From: Triplophysa rosa | Taxonomy: Eukaryota; Chordata; Actinopteri; Cypriniformes; Nemacheilidae | Length of the DNA: 64,000 bases | Direction of reading: 5' to 3' | NCBI RefSeq assembly: GCF_024868665.1 | Contig: NC_079892.1 | Location: 9,498,251-9,562,250 of the forward strand | Shown here: positions 51,261 through 63,955 of the stretch, piece by piece | How positions within the stretch are numbered: the first letter of the stretch is position 1 | Layout of the letters: every line of letters begins with the position of its first letter | Notes under the pieces: model-generated | Told to the model about the DNA's origin: nothing | Seen by the model: only the letters and a program-made list of their open reading frames with translations | Database searches by the model: none | Position numbers and translations under genes: made by a program

Positions 51261-54200
51261 AAAACTCCACCTTACCTTATTTTACTTTATTTTAAAGCGT
51301 ATATTCACATGTGAACGCCAGATTGCAGCTTTGGGCCAGATCTTTTTTATGACAACATAACCAGCTTTTGGTAGGATCGATTTGTTTATTCGTCATTCGT
51401 CATCGTGCAGCTTTAAATTTTGTGGAAATAAGTATGAGGGAGCACAATAAATATGGAATTATGGACACAATATTTGGATAGCCTAAGTACACATGTGGCC
51501 AAGGCCAAAATGATCTTGTTATCTTAGATTTTTTCTATTATCTGTGCCTACATAAAATTTAAATAAATGAAATAAAATGGACTTAATTATTCATTATTCA
51601 TTTTTGAAACATTTGTGTGTCATTAGTGAAACGCAACCTATATTAATTTGGCAATCACACGCACATAAAAAGTCATATTTCTCAGAAGAGTTACAACCTT
51701 CGTTTCCAAACGCAAACTCATGAAAACATTCATCTGGGAATTGTGTGAGAGGTATTAACAGCAAAACGCCTCCAAGGAGTTGAGATCATGCCATGAAGAG
51801 TGAGAGAGAGAGTCAATCTGCTTGCAAAAGCAGTAACGAATAGTGGCAGCTCTGTGTGAAATACAATTGATACTGATTCGATACGAAGAAATCTTTCTTA
51901 AAGGATTATTCTGTATAAAGGTAAAATATATTACAAATCAGTGCGTCGAGCGCATGCTTCCTGCATCCACTTTACTTTAAATATACTTAACCTACATAGG
52001 TGTTTTTAATACAATGTTTATGGACGAACAACAATTGCGCTAAAACGATGTTTGTGTTTTAGGCGGTTTGAGAACATTGCTAATTGTGACTGCTGTTCAT
52101 TGGTAGCAGATGGGTGTGAAATAACCTGCAATTTGGAGCTTTTTCATATAACAAGCGGTCGCCTCATTGTCATGCTGCTCCTCAGATTTCAGCCGGATGA
52201 ATGCAGAATGAGAAAAAAAGTCCTCTGTAATGATGTCAGGGCACAAAATAGTTCTTAATATTGGTTTCTTTGGAGCTATGTTTGTGTTCTAGGCTTGACT
52301 GTCTTTTTTTGTCTTGTTTTTCGAGTTTATTTTGAGGAGTAAGAAGAATATCCTCAGTCAGGCATATTTAGATTTGATTGTAAATGTGAGACAAAACGTG
52401 TTAAGCATTGTGCTTATATGACAAAGATTTTTATTCGCTTTTTTGTGACGATTTCTAAAGTGCTTTCTTTTCGTCATTTAGTTTTTAATTATCTGACAAA
52501 TGGTTTTAGAAATGCCTTCGAGAAATAGTTTGATAAATATTGCAATTCGCTACAATTTTCCATTAAAAATCAAGTCATTTGATTTTTGCCTCTCTTAATT
52601 TCATGGCAGCAGAATGATCCACATTTACCTCCGTTACAAGTAAGATTTTATAATTATTTATTTATTTACCGCGCTCAAGGTCTCTGGTTTAGACTATTGA
52701 ATAAAAATGCCACTTTAAACAAATTTACGAAATGTTACCAAACTATGCATTTTTAAAACAGTTTGCGCTTAAGTCTATTTAGGCATAGGTCCCTATTTAA
52801 TTTAGATACAATTTATAATTGTATTTTCCATCTTTTATATAAACGACGGAATTAAATAATTTTTGTTATTAAAATATTTAGCAAAAATGACCTGTATAAT
52901 ATTGCGTTTGTGGTACACTGTAATAAAATAGTGTTCTACTAGCATATTTTTATAAATTAGTTCAATTTAACGCACAATAAATATGAAAGTATAATTTAAA
53001 ATGATAACTGGGCACAAAACTGCATACAGTAAGCTTTACTACGATAACAACAATTCTGCATTCTTACCGGAAATACGTAGAATACAGATACATGTTTGAA
53101 TTTTTAAACCTTTAGAAAATAATGACAGAATAATTTAGATTTTAGATTATATGTACACTTCTATATACAATGTTTTTTAAATTAAGTTTTGTTATTATAT
53201 ATTAATAAATGTAACATATATATATATATATAATTCTTGTTTTATGTTGTGTATAATCATTATAAATGATTTTAGATCATCTAGAATGATACATATTTTA
53301 ACTCTGTAACTAAACGTATTTCGAGGTACACTCTTAAATATAAAGGTGCTTAAATTTTTTTTAGTTCCACAAAGAACCGTTCAGTCAAAGGTTCTTTAAA
53401 GAACCATCTCTTTCTTATTTTTTATAATCTAAAGAACCTTTTTTCGCCACAAAGAACCTTTTGTGAAACAGAAAGGTTCTGCACATGTTAAAGGTTAAAG
53501 GAACCAAAAGGTTCTTCTATGGCAAAGAGTGTAGAATGTTGTTCAGACAGGTTTTTATTGTTTATATGCATTGTGTTCATGTATATATAACAAACATAAA
53601 ACACAAGAGAAGTGACATTAAAAACACTTTAATTCTAGCACATTTCAAAGACACCTGGGCAAACTCAGGTGCACAAAGACAATAGAAATATACAACTCTT
53701 GTTAAAATTCATAGACATATATTCTTTGATCTGAAACATAGTTGGACATCAACAACAAACTATACAAGATACACTCAACCGTAACTTCTACAGAAGAATC
53801 ATACTGTAGATATTGAGTGAAACAGTCTCACAATTTCATTGGATAAACAGTGAACAGCTAACATTTCATTCAACATATTTATGGCTTTGGCCTGAGGATC
53901 CCAAGCTGATGCAGACAACAGCACATATGCAGACTCTACCTCCTTCACGCTCTGTATTTCTATTCATGCCAGTGCACCTCTTCTATGACACACATACGAA
54001 TCATTGGTAGATCTGTAAACATTCGTAAACTGGCGTCTACAAGTGCTTCCCCCTAACATTTCGGACAATCACGTTTTGAGGCTGCCTGGTTTCGCCACGG
54101 GCCGCCATATAGCACACATCAAATACAAAACAACAGAGACATTGGAGCTTGTCTGTAAATGGCCAATGAGAGTTTTGTACAAGCATGGTGACATCAGTAT

Positions 54201-54339
54201 ACCTTAGTTTAGACAAGAGGCAACTGAAGCACTGACTGGGGAGCATAGAGCGTGAGCTCCAATCAGAAAAGCTGAGATCTGGCCTCTTTGTATCGACTTG
54301 TATCGAGTGTACAACTATCTGTGTAGGTGGTGATTTGAT
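51261..54339. other. fezf1-cadps2 intergenic spacer and cadps2 3' UTR
   Basis: Mostly AT-rich noncoding DNA with no convincing exon. It holds a TA microsatellite near 53215-53232 and a MITE at 53328-53532. A minus-strand AATAAA at 53559-53554, about 780 nt past the cadps2 stop, is a plausible poly(A) signal, so 53554-54339 is probably cadps2 3' UTR. Confidence 0.45.
53328..53532. mobile_element. MITE rich in AAAGAACCTTT, copy 1
   Basis: Ends ACACTCTTAAATATAAAGG and GCAAAGAGTGT, with many AGAACC/GGTTCT words between. Related to 57553-57740. Confidence 0.75.
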
Positions 54340-57300
54340 TCAACCCTCTTCTTCATCGCTGTCTCTCATGGTGATGCCCTGCAGGCCGTCCGCCGCGGAC
54401 ACGGCCGCCGTGGCTTCTTCGATGGCGAGCCGGTTGTAGACAGTCTCGTAGCTCTTGTTGTTCAAGGTGCCATCCAACACGCCTTGTAGCCGGAAGTCAC
54501 GGTACGACTTCTGCACGAGGAAAGAAAGAGGCAAACACACACAAAGAATAGCTAAAAACAATGACATTGGACGATTTTCCACGTTGATTTTACTTTTTGA
54601 CTTCTGCTCGAGAGCATATGTCAGGGTTTTGCCGAAACAGCACTCTTACACTAATTAATCTCTCATTCATGGATAATGGAATTCCTTGTGCAGCCAAGAT
54701 GAACTTGACACTTTAGTCATGGTCAATTAGCATCAACAGAAATCCGAACAAAAGCTTATTCACACCGTATTCGTTTTTTACCTTGACAATCTTGATGAGA
54801 GTTTTGAGTTGGTAGACATGCAGCTGCTGGTCCAGCCTGTCCGTCAGCCACACACACACAGCCTTCATGAACGAGTTGTACCATTGCTGTGAATATAGAG
54901 GGAGATACCTTGACCCAAGGGGGACATAAAAAAGTGAAGCACAAAACCACTCCATTTAAACAAATAAAGAGATGCGATCCATAAAAAGCTCCCTTTGGTT
55001 AATGCACTGAATCATAAGTCATTTATGATTCTTATTACGTACATTTTTTAATTCAATTGGATAAAAAACGTACAATGCACTATTTTGCAAAGGTACAACC
55101 TATTTTGCTGCATTGAAATCACTACTACCAGTTTAAATGTATTCATCATGTTCACTTGAAGAGCCTTCATTAATTCACTTCTCATTACTGAACTTGCGGT
55201 AAGCATCTTCTCTCGCCCCAAGTATGATCTGATGTCATTTTCAAATAAACCGATTACAGCTAAACATACTGAACCTACTAATTACAAGGCTAACCCTTGA
55301 ATCCGCGCGTGAATAGGACGCGCGGTGCACTCAACACTGTGTATTAAAATGACTTCGTACCGTATTCATTTTACGTCACCCGAGGACACCTCCTATAATA
55401 CGAAATTCAGAAGGCCAGGGTTTCTGCGATTTGACATTACGACGCCTTCGTCAAAGAAGCTAAATATGGACGACGGCCGTAAAAGAAAAAACAAACAGAA
55501 AGCCTTTAATCATAACGCGATCCAAAGGTGAATTGCTTCGCGTGCGGACTCTTTGACTCCATCTCGCGTCTAATATATCGGTTTGAATTCAGATCGGTAA
55601 TATCATTCGGAAAGCATTAGCTCAAGCTATAGAAAGTTAAAAAAGATTGAAATTCGACTGTCCTGATTCACCAGACACTCAGAATGTTACGCGCTTCTTT
55701 GGATACGGGCGCGTGCAAATGACTGTATTCAGTAATACGCTATTATACAAGGTCAAGGTGTCGTCTGTTTCGTTTTGTAATTGTCATTTAGTAGCATCGC
55801 CGGGCCTGCTTTCATTCATCTACGTTTAATTTAAAACTTATTTACCCTCAGGCTTTTCTTAAAACGCATTTGCTTTCCAATTTCAATGCGCGCGTAAACG
55901 CTTCCAAGCATCGAAATAGTAATCAAGTCTGCTCCAACCCATAACGTAAAAGCGACAAAACAGAAAGATGAGACGCCACTTAATTGAAGCACTTAGGCTG
56001 GGCGGGGGAAACAGACTGCGGTGGTCTAATTGTTGCGGGTGAAGGAACGACGATGCATTTCTCCGTAACAGTGGTGGCCGGACGCATCTCCGTCCTGAGT
56101 GTTTGTAATCACGCGCTTAAGTGTCCACTTGTGTGCTTCATTAGCGAGGCAGGGGAGGGCAGGCCTCGCACCTGTGGCCAGGCTGAAGGCCGTGACCCCC
56201 TGCCGTGCGGACCTCATCGCTCTGCTAATCACGGTGATTTAGCGCCCCCGGACAAACAAACTGAAGCCTGCAAGGGCATGCGGCGACTGGTTTTCTAATT
56301 TCCTTACGCATCTCATGTGAGGCTGTGGTGCAAACACACGTTCGGTTTGACGTACGTCAGCTTTTAGTTTGATTAGGAAGCGAGTGCGCAATTACGCGCT
56401 CTTGTAGGTGGAAATATATACGCGGCGAAACGAAAAACTTTTACAAAGTCATCGCCCACCGAACAGTTAACCGCCCAGTGCTTCGAAAGAATTAGATTAG
56501 GCGTTTCGAGACCGATTGGCGGACTCGGAAAACGTATAAAGAGATGCTTGGAGATGCAGCGGCGCAAATGCGCGCGTGCTGTTTGATGAGGAAGCGTCTG
56601 TGCTGACACACGGCGACCTTCTCTCCAAGTCGCCTCCAGATGCATGACTGTGTGTGCCTGACACGCATTAGGAGCTGCTGGCGCGCGGGGCACATCCATT
56701 CCGCTCGCCTGTGCTCATACGGTGCCATCGGCGGCCTCGCCAAAGGTCTAATGAATCAAGAGGAGGCATCAAACACTGCATCTCTCCAATCTAGCTAGAA
56801 ATAGAACGTTTTCAAAGCCAATCTGGTTGTGTGAGCATGTGTGTTTTTTCTCTGGAGTGTTTGTGTCGTTGTATAGATCTATTGTCTCTAAATCTTGTTT
56901 CAGAGGTATGAGCAGTGTGTTCTAAACAAAATTAAGGTAGCACATGTAGTAAGGTACACTTGAGCCTTCCTTCAAGCTCTCTCTCGGGTCAACAGGAGCC
57001 CTGGGTGAGTATTCAGGCACTGGAAGTGGTCACAGTGGGCTGATGAGTGCTCTTGTTGAGGCCTCATTGCCTCTTCTTACAAAAACTTTCCCCACCCCTC
57101 TCACCTCTCCTTGCCTCAGCTCTACAATACTCACTGCTGAAGAGAGGGGCCGGGAACTAGGAAGAAGTAAGACTAGGTTTAAGATGGGAAATGTATTTGG
57201 CTGAAGCAAATGTCTGTTGCTGACATACAATCATTAAAAACCTTTTAAATCTTATTTAAACCTGGAAATAAACAAGTAACTAAGATTTGAAAACATTTAA

Positions 57301-60300
57301 AGCAACAGTATGATGTGAAATGAACAAGTATAATTGAATAATTTGTAAATGATCAATTTGACTTGTACAGTGTTGACTGCATAAGCTTGAATGGAAGCTC
57401 TAAAACATAAATGTATTTGGGCATACAAAATATTCTTTTTTTATTCAACTTTTTACAAATTGTTATGCTGGTAATATAATGTAAAAATTGTAATCATTTA
57501 AATTAGTAGTCTCAGACCCTGTGTATTTACCACTACAAAAAGACACACAGCTACACTCTTAAAAATAAAGGTGCTTCACGATGCCATAAAATAATATTTT
57601 TTGTCTAAATGGTTCCATAAAGAACCTTTAACATCCAAAGAACTTCCTGTTTCACAAAAGGTTCTTTGTGGTGAAAAGGGTTCTTCAGATTATAAAAAGG
57701 TAAGAAGGAGATGGTTCTTTAAAGAACCTTTGACTGTTAAGATTCTGATAAGGTTTTTTTGACAAATTAAATATAAATATGTCTATTAATAACATATATG
57801 ACATTATATTTACTAAATGATTAGGGTCTTGTCACAATGCCGGGGCTTATTTCTGCGATAACAACCGGCTGCCTGTACATTATCCCTTACGTAAAGTTGG
57901 GAAATCCTTACATTCACCAGACATGTTGAGGCATGGTGCTTATTTGGGAGATGCAAGTTTGAATCCAGCTTGCGTCATGGCATGGCCTTATTCTTTTTTT
58001 CTCTCCAATATCCTCCTTCAAATGATCACCAAGAAATGTGAAAATCACTTGAATGGGATGAAAACACGCTTATAATCTCATTTGCAACATTTATGAATAG
58101 GCAAATCTGGGATTTTAGTTCTTCAAATAGTGACAATATACTGCACAAAAATGACAATTGGACACACAATATTTTTCGTATTAACAATAAACTGAATTAA
58201 GTAATTTGGGAGCACAGGAGTGAAAGTGAATTGATCTTTTCTCTGAAAACTGGCCTACATTGAACTTACGTCAAAGATCTTCTCCGTGTACACTTCATCG
58301 TTCACACGGTCTCGTAGAATATCCTGGTTCTGCCTCACAAAGGTGATGCAAGTATCTGCTAGATCCATACCGGGTTTCTGTCAAAGAGGAAGTGACAACA
58401 GATATAACGTCATTAGCTTCATTAAGTCGATATGATAGATGTGGTTGCAAAGCAAATTTGGTAAACATCCATGCTGACTCTTTTGCATTAGGTGCATTAA
58501 AGACAGAATTCTGTCTTCATTCACCCTCTTGTCATTTAAAATTGGTACTTGTCTCTTTCTTATGTGAAACACAAGCAATGTCTCAGTGGCTATACAATGG
58601 AAGTCCATGTGGTTTAATGTTGTTTGGTTACCAACGTTGTTCAAAAGTTATACAGATTTGGAACGACATGAGGATGAATGATGAAATAATTTTGGTGAAC
58701 TAAAAAGAGATGGGTGAATTAAAAAGTTGGCATGAAGAATTATTTATTTTTATATAAAAACACTAACCAAAAGCAGTATGTACAACCCGTTAAAAGCAAT
58801 CTTTTAACCTGTGGGAAATATTTCTCTTCACACTGGGGGTGTTACAAACATGGAAAACGCCCTAATAGAGCAATACTTGGCGTGACACGTTTCCCACCCA
58901 TGACCCGAGGGCTTAGAAGCCCCCCTTAATCTTCTTTTTATTACAGAGTGAACAGCCACCTGAACACCAGCCTTCTGTCAGCACCCCGACTCAAAACAGT
59001 GATGGTAACTAAACAGAATATGTATGAATTTCTGCAGCAATTTAACAAATTTCTTTTCAAATTAATCATCATTCAGTAAAATGAATATTACCCAATATAC
59101 TAGAATGCTGGAAAACCACCTCCAAGGCTTTTGGGTTAAATTGCAAAACAGGGTCTTTCCAACCTCCCCGACAAGACGACAGGGCCACGTGGCGGACCGA
59201 TAGGCCCACAAACACTCCTTGCTCGGAGTTCTTCCACAAACACAACCGAGCCTGCGAGGGAGGACCCACAACTGGCCCCATCCGTCAGGCCAGACAATGC
59301 AGAAGCAGTTGGGTGTGAGAATGAATGGAGAGGTGTGGGACGGTGCGATTAACGGCGGGTTAATGACTGGTTAAACAGAGTGGATGGGAAACAGAGTAGA
59401 AAGGGAAGTGGAGACGAAATGCGCAGTAATTACACAGGACTGTTAAACTGGCATCCTGCCACCGCCTCATTCACCGGCCAGGTGCAGGTGTGCGAGAGCG
59501 CGCGCGCGTGCTATTTTCCGTTTGAACGACATGTCTGAAAATCTGCAAAATCCGTTCGCATTAACGCTGCCACAACAAAGCGCCCGTGTGCGTGTTAGCG
59601 CGGGTGTGAATGTGCGAACGAGCGCGTTAACGGCGAGCTATCGCGAGGGCGTCGCGCCAAAAAGCCCGAGCTCTCGAGCGGCAGCCTCGACAAAGGAGCA
59701 GAGAAGCTTAACCTTCCGTGACAAGAGCCCGGCAATGTTCGGTGCCAAAGGCCAGACCACAGCCAGGTCCTCCCTCCCTTCCCGGCTTGAGTGAGAGCTA
59801 TGAAAGGGCTTTACGCGGAGCAGCGTTCCTACTGCACAAAAGCGCAAGGTGGAGGTTACAATATAATTGAGGGGGAGATGGGACACCAAGAGCTCAGCTG
59901 GAGTGACGGGGTGTTGAATCACACGAACATCTGGTGGTTGAGTGACTTTTGATGTAAATCTTCTTGGTTGCTTTAATGTGCTGTACAGTGGCATCAAAAA
60001 GGTTTGGGGATGATAGCCAAACTCACACATTAATGAATGTCACTGCAGTAAAAATAAAACATCAAACTAAATGTAACTTGTCGGAAAGAGCACAAAAACA
60101 CTTCATGTCCAACACCACACAAAAATAAGTTATGACAAAAAAACGATAAATCAAGAGATTTTTCATTTCATATTAAGTTCATTCAAATTATGAAATGTAA
60201 TTCGTATAAATTCGTACCATGTGAATTGCGGAAAAACGTTCAATTATTAAAAAAACAACACTGAAGGCCCTCATCTAACCCCACCCCTAAACATTGTCAC

Positions 60301-62134
60301 TGGGGCGAAAGAAAATTACTGCAACGTACCGAATTCACACCAATTGGCCACCTCATGAAATAGTTACCAGTACGATTGTGTTGAATACACACAGAGAAGA
60401 ATACAATACATGTTAAATGTGTTTCTGTTTTAAGAAATAGCAAAAAATGCAAGGAAAGAATAATTTGTTTGGCACTTGGCTTTAAACGTTTCTAATTTAA
60501 TGCAATACACCCCTGCTGTCATTCTGAAACCTTGTACCTCCATATTTCGTGATTTTTTTGTTGGTGCCATAAATCATTATTATCGGGATTTGCAAATATC
60601 TAACCAATAAAACATATTAAAACGTGCTTGTCAACTTTGATAACACAGTATTGAATCATTTAAAATGTAGCGTTATTTCCATTTCCTGAAAAATGGCGAA
60701 TTTGGACATCCGAGGTTTCGCAAGGACAGGGATGATATACATTTCTAAGTGTGGTTTCCGAAATAATTTTGGTGCCATAACATACCAATCAAACGTACTG
60801 TATGAACGAACTCCATCTTGTCAGATAAAGACGAAACCAATTGGAATGCCTAAAAGCTTCATGTTAAATTTCGAAAAGACTTCGAAACGTCTCGGTTCAG
60901 GACACGTGCTTACTCACACTTTCCCTCAACAGTGTTACGCTCTTTCTGCTTGCTCACGGCTGTCACTCTGAACACAGTCGTGGTTCCTGGTGATTCATTA
61001 GCGTCTCTCTCTGCTTGTGACGGCCCATTGTCAACACGCCGGCAGATCGCGAGACTGATTTCAAGCCAATCGTGTTGTTAATTAGTCTTGCACCGCCAGC
61101 CTTTGTAGACGCTCCAAACTCTTTTTCATTTGGCCTCGAATCCCAAATTATAAAAAATGAAACCATGTTAAGGAATGGTTAAATAATACACATAAGGCCT
61201 TTATAGGAATGTTTGGCGAAGCTGAATAAATAATACAAACACACGTACAGACACAAATGCATTTACAAGCACAAATAATATTTCAACAGGGTATGTCGGA
61301 AACGTGCAGACAGTCACAAGTTATATTTCCAAATTCGACTTACAGGGACATCCACATATTTGGCTGCTGCTTTTACCTTAAATGCAATGAAAAAGTACAT
61401 ATTTTGTTTAATGTATTTTGGTTGACCCTCAGCCTCATTAACAAAGCTCAATGCAGTAACCCCTTCATCAACATCAAACTAGAAATACATGAATATTACT
61501 CCATTTAAAAACATTGATATTGTGGGTGAAAACATTACATTTTTACATCTATTGACAGCAAAAGCAAAATCATTTCAAGTGGACTCTGCTTATTGCAGCT
61601 GAGCCTGGGTACACGTACACGCAGTGTTTGGGAATCACTGATCTGTCCGAACAGAGACGCGAGAAGAGGGTGTGGATACCCGTGCAAATGCTTACCGTAA
61701 AAGAGAGGATGGAAGAAAAGAATGTTCCCTCGTCGTATCGTGAGAGTTTGGACAACACCCCTTCTAAAACAGCTGCAAACTGTGAAAGCCAAGAAAAATG
61801 CGTGCGTGACAACACACAGGCATTAACGCCTTTGGTGCGAAGCAACAATTAACAATTTAGGACACAGTATGGTACAGTGAAAATGTAAACTACAGCAACA
61901 CCCACCCAACGCCACTCAAACTTGGTACGTATTAAAAAATGACTCATTCATTCATTCGTAGAGAGGAGTATGGAGTGAACGCCGGCTGAAAAGAATGCCA
62001 AAAGCCAAATCTGAATGTGTCGGCTCAGAAGTGGGCCAAATAATGGCTGAAGGGCGTACCTTTGAGACCAAGGAGGAGAGCATTTCCTTAAAGGCCTCAT
62101 CGATCAGGACATCGATTTTTGAGTGGTACTGTTG
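54340..62134 (-). CDS. cadps2: calcium-dependent secretion activator 2, last six coding exons (5' part outside window)
   Basis: CAPS proteins prime dense-core and synaptic vesicles for calcium-triggered exocytosis. Exons in transcript order: 62134-62060 ([18 protein letters not shown]...), 61779-61696 ([20 protein letters not shown]...), 61376-61344 ([11 protein letters not shown]), 58377-58270 ([20 protein letters not shown]...), 54886-54782 ([20 protein letters not shown]...), 54510-54340 ([20 protein letters not shown]... ending DSDEEEG, TGA). Every exon is a whole number of codons, 191 residues in total. These match the C-terminal end after the MUN/MHD1 region. The cadps and cadps2 C-termini are similar; the choice of cadps2 rests on [16 protein letters not shown] wording and on the neighbours fezf1 and aass. 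Earlier exons lie beyond the right edge; I found none between 62135 and 64000. Confidence 0.95.
57553..57740. mobile_element. MITE rich in AAAGAACCTTT, copy 2
   Basis: Begins ACACTCTTAAAAATAAAGGT and contains GGTTCTTTAAAGAACCTTTG near the right; the right end is indistinct. In a cadps2 intron. Confidence 0.7.
57928..58020 (+). mobile_element. tRNA-derived SINE fragment
   Basis: Box B-like GCAAGTTTGAATCCAGC at about 57953-57969, followed by a T-rich tail. In the cadps2 intron upstream of exon 58270-58377. Confidence 0.5.
58378..61343 (-). other. cadps2 intron
   Basis: No exon seen. 59160-59830 is GC-rich with a CpG-dense patch at 59490-59680 (alternating CG run around 59500). 61000-61110 holds homeodomain-like GTTAATTAGTC in otherwise unique sequence. 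Confidence 0.45.
58500..58703. mobile_element. family A MITE, degraded
   Basis: AATTCTGTCTTCATTCACCC, GGAAGTCCATGTGGTTTAAT and a worn right end near GGTGAACTAAAA. In a cadps2 intron. Confidence 0.6.
61344..61376 (-). CDS. cadps2: cadps2 33-nt microexon
   Basis: On the minus strand, CATTTAAG precedes 33 nt coding [11 protein letters not shown], followed by the donor GTAAGTC. The peptide fits exactly between SFT of the upstream exon and KPGMD of the next one, as in mammalian CAPS proteins. The acceptor has a poor pyrimidine tract (TTTAAG), which suggests regulated inclusion. It is too short for standard ORF calling. Confidence 0.9.
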
Positions 62135-63485
62135 CTGCGGACACAGAGGGAGAAAAAAATGAACAAATATGATGGAGAAATAAGCCGACGGCCGATCGGC
62201 GGTAACCTTGATTCGAGCGAGAATCGGCTAACTGGATGGTCCGAAAAGAACAACATATCCCAGCGCATTTACAAAGACGTGTTCTGGGAGAAGGAAAGAA
62301 ATCCTTCTGTGTAATAGGGCTGAGTTAAGCAGCTATTAGGCCCATTATGGCCATGAATGGAATTCCAGCTCTCGTTTAGGGCAAAGGAATTTGAAGGATA
62401 CTTTTTGTGCGGGCCACAATTAGGGCAGCCTTGTGTTTTTCTAAAGAACCCGTCCAGCTGCGGCGACCAAAGGCTCACGCTGCATTCAATTAATCCGCCA
62501 TTTCACGTCTGATAAGTCTTATTCACCTATTTTGACGGTGGAAAAAAAGGCGCGAGGGAAAGAGAGAAGAAGAAAGCGAGGGGTTGGCGGGGAGGCACGA
62601 GAGAGAGAGAGAACATCCATTTGAGAGCGCTGAATAGATGCCTGAGCTGCATACAAGCTGCGAGCTGCACGCAGAAGTTCATCTCTGCCAACAATGCCCA
62701 TTCACGGCGAATCTAAAGGACACCCAAATTAAAAATTTCAATCAACAATGCGCGCAGATCGGTGACAAATTGAGGGTGCTAAGAGGTCACTGTCAGCAGC
62801 CCTAATTTTCTTTTCACCTTTTTTCCCTCCGCGCTAAATGGCAGTTTTTTTCATAAATGGCATTATGGGAGAATCTCGAGGACTTTTTACCTCAATTAAC
62901 ACTTCCATGTTTGCTTTTTATACGAGGGCTTTTTTTCGCATTAGAGCAGATTAAATGGGAGGTCTTTGCCTGTGTGCGTGAAAACCAAAAGAACAATGTC
63001 GTCTTTTGAAAACATTTATCTGGTAGCCATCTACTTCAGAGTCACTTCAGCGAGATGGCAGTTTATAAAGCATAACCTTGTACTTCGCAATAAAGCGGCA
63101 GGCAAACTCGGGTAAAATAATATTTTCTTTGTTTCTGAATGAAGTGTTTTTGAAATGCGCCGGCGTGTGCTGATGGCCATTAATCGCGATTCGCCCCGGC
63201 AGAAAATCCGCCGAAAAATACCTGTTAACCCAATACTAATGTCGATGAAAATAAAAGTGCCGGTTTCTCGCCACAGATCCGCGATCTTGCAACGCGAGGC
63301 CACTGACTTTACATGTGATCGTACCAGGAAACTCTTAGAACCTGCTTCTTTGTAAGGGCTGGAAAAGAGTAGCATCAACTACGTGGAACGAATTCTGCAT
63401 ACATGGAAAGAAGCATCATGCTAGAGCGAGATTAAACTATATGTAGGTGGTACTTTTATTTAAAGAAGCTTTCCTAAATCTAAGA

Positions 63486-63749
63486 GGCTGTGTCCACCGA
63501 GGCGCTTTTACGCGGCTGAAAATGCCAGGAGCTCGTCTGAAAACGCCCGCTGCAGGCGCAGCGTTCTGCCCCAAGTTGAGCATTTTTCAACTCTGGGCAC
63601 CCGGTCGAATGCCGGCGCTGAGCGTGGGAAAAACCGGCGCTGAAAAAAAACGCCAGCTGCCTTTCGTTTTCAAAAAACGTGGTGTTTCTGTTGGAATCAA
63701 TTGAAAAAACACACCGTACGCTGGCAGAAATGCCTCGGTGGACACAGCC
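63486..63749. mobile_element. 264-bp MITE with perfect 18-bp terminal repeats
   Basis: GGCTGTGTCCACCGAGGC at 63486-63503 is the exact reverse complement of 63732-63749. CTAAAT flanks both sides (63474-63479 and 63751-63756), a likely target duplication. The interior is GC-rich with several CGCTG words. Confidence 0.88.
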
Positions 63750-63840
63750 CCTAAATGTGCAACTTTATAAAGAACAAAAAGAATCAATGCAATGGTTAAA
63801 CTTAAGTGTGATATCAAAACCTGATATAAATCATGATTTT

Positions 63841-63955
63841 TCATTTGCCATATGCTTTTATTCAAAGCTCCTTACACTTGCGTTCAAGGTATATTTGATC
63901 GCTTCATGGGTTTCAAATCAACAAAACTCATGACCTTGGCATTGCTGGCGCCTCG
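63841..63955 (-). mobile_element. tRNA-derived SINE, inverted
   Basis: The minus strand holds TTGATTTGAAACCCATGAAG (box B-like) and then GTGTAAGGAGCTTTGAATAA AAGC, the same tail type as the SINE at 24295-24420. Confidence 0.6.

Larger units (their letters stand above)
54887..58269 (-). other. cadps2 intron with a GC-rich block
   Basis: No exon seen. The stretch 55860-56760 is markedly richer in G+C and low in recognisable repeats, unlike the surrounding AT-rich DNA, so it may contain conserved regulatory elements. A MITE and a SINE fragment occupy 57553-58020. Confidence 0.45.

Noticed and set aside
59638..60030. 130-codon minus-strand frame in a cadps2 intron
   Set aside because: No recognised family, no splice sites and no match to CAPS proteins; open by chance in GC-rich DNA.
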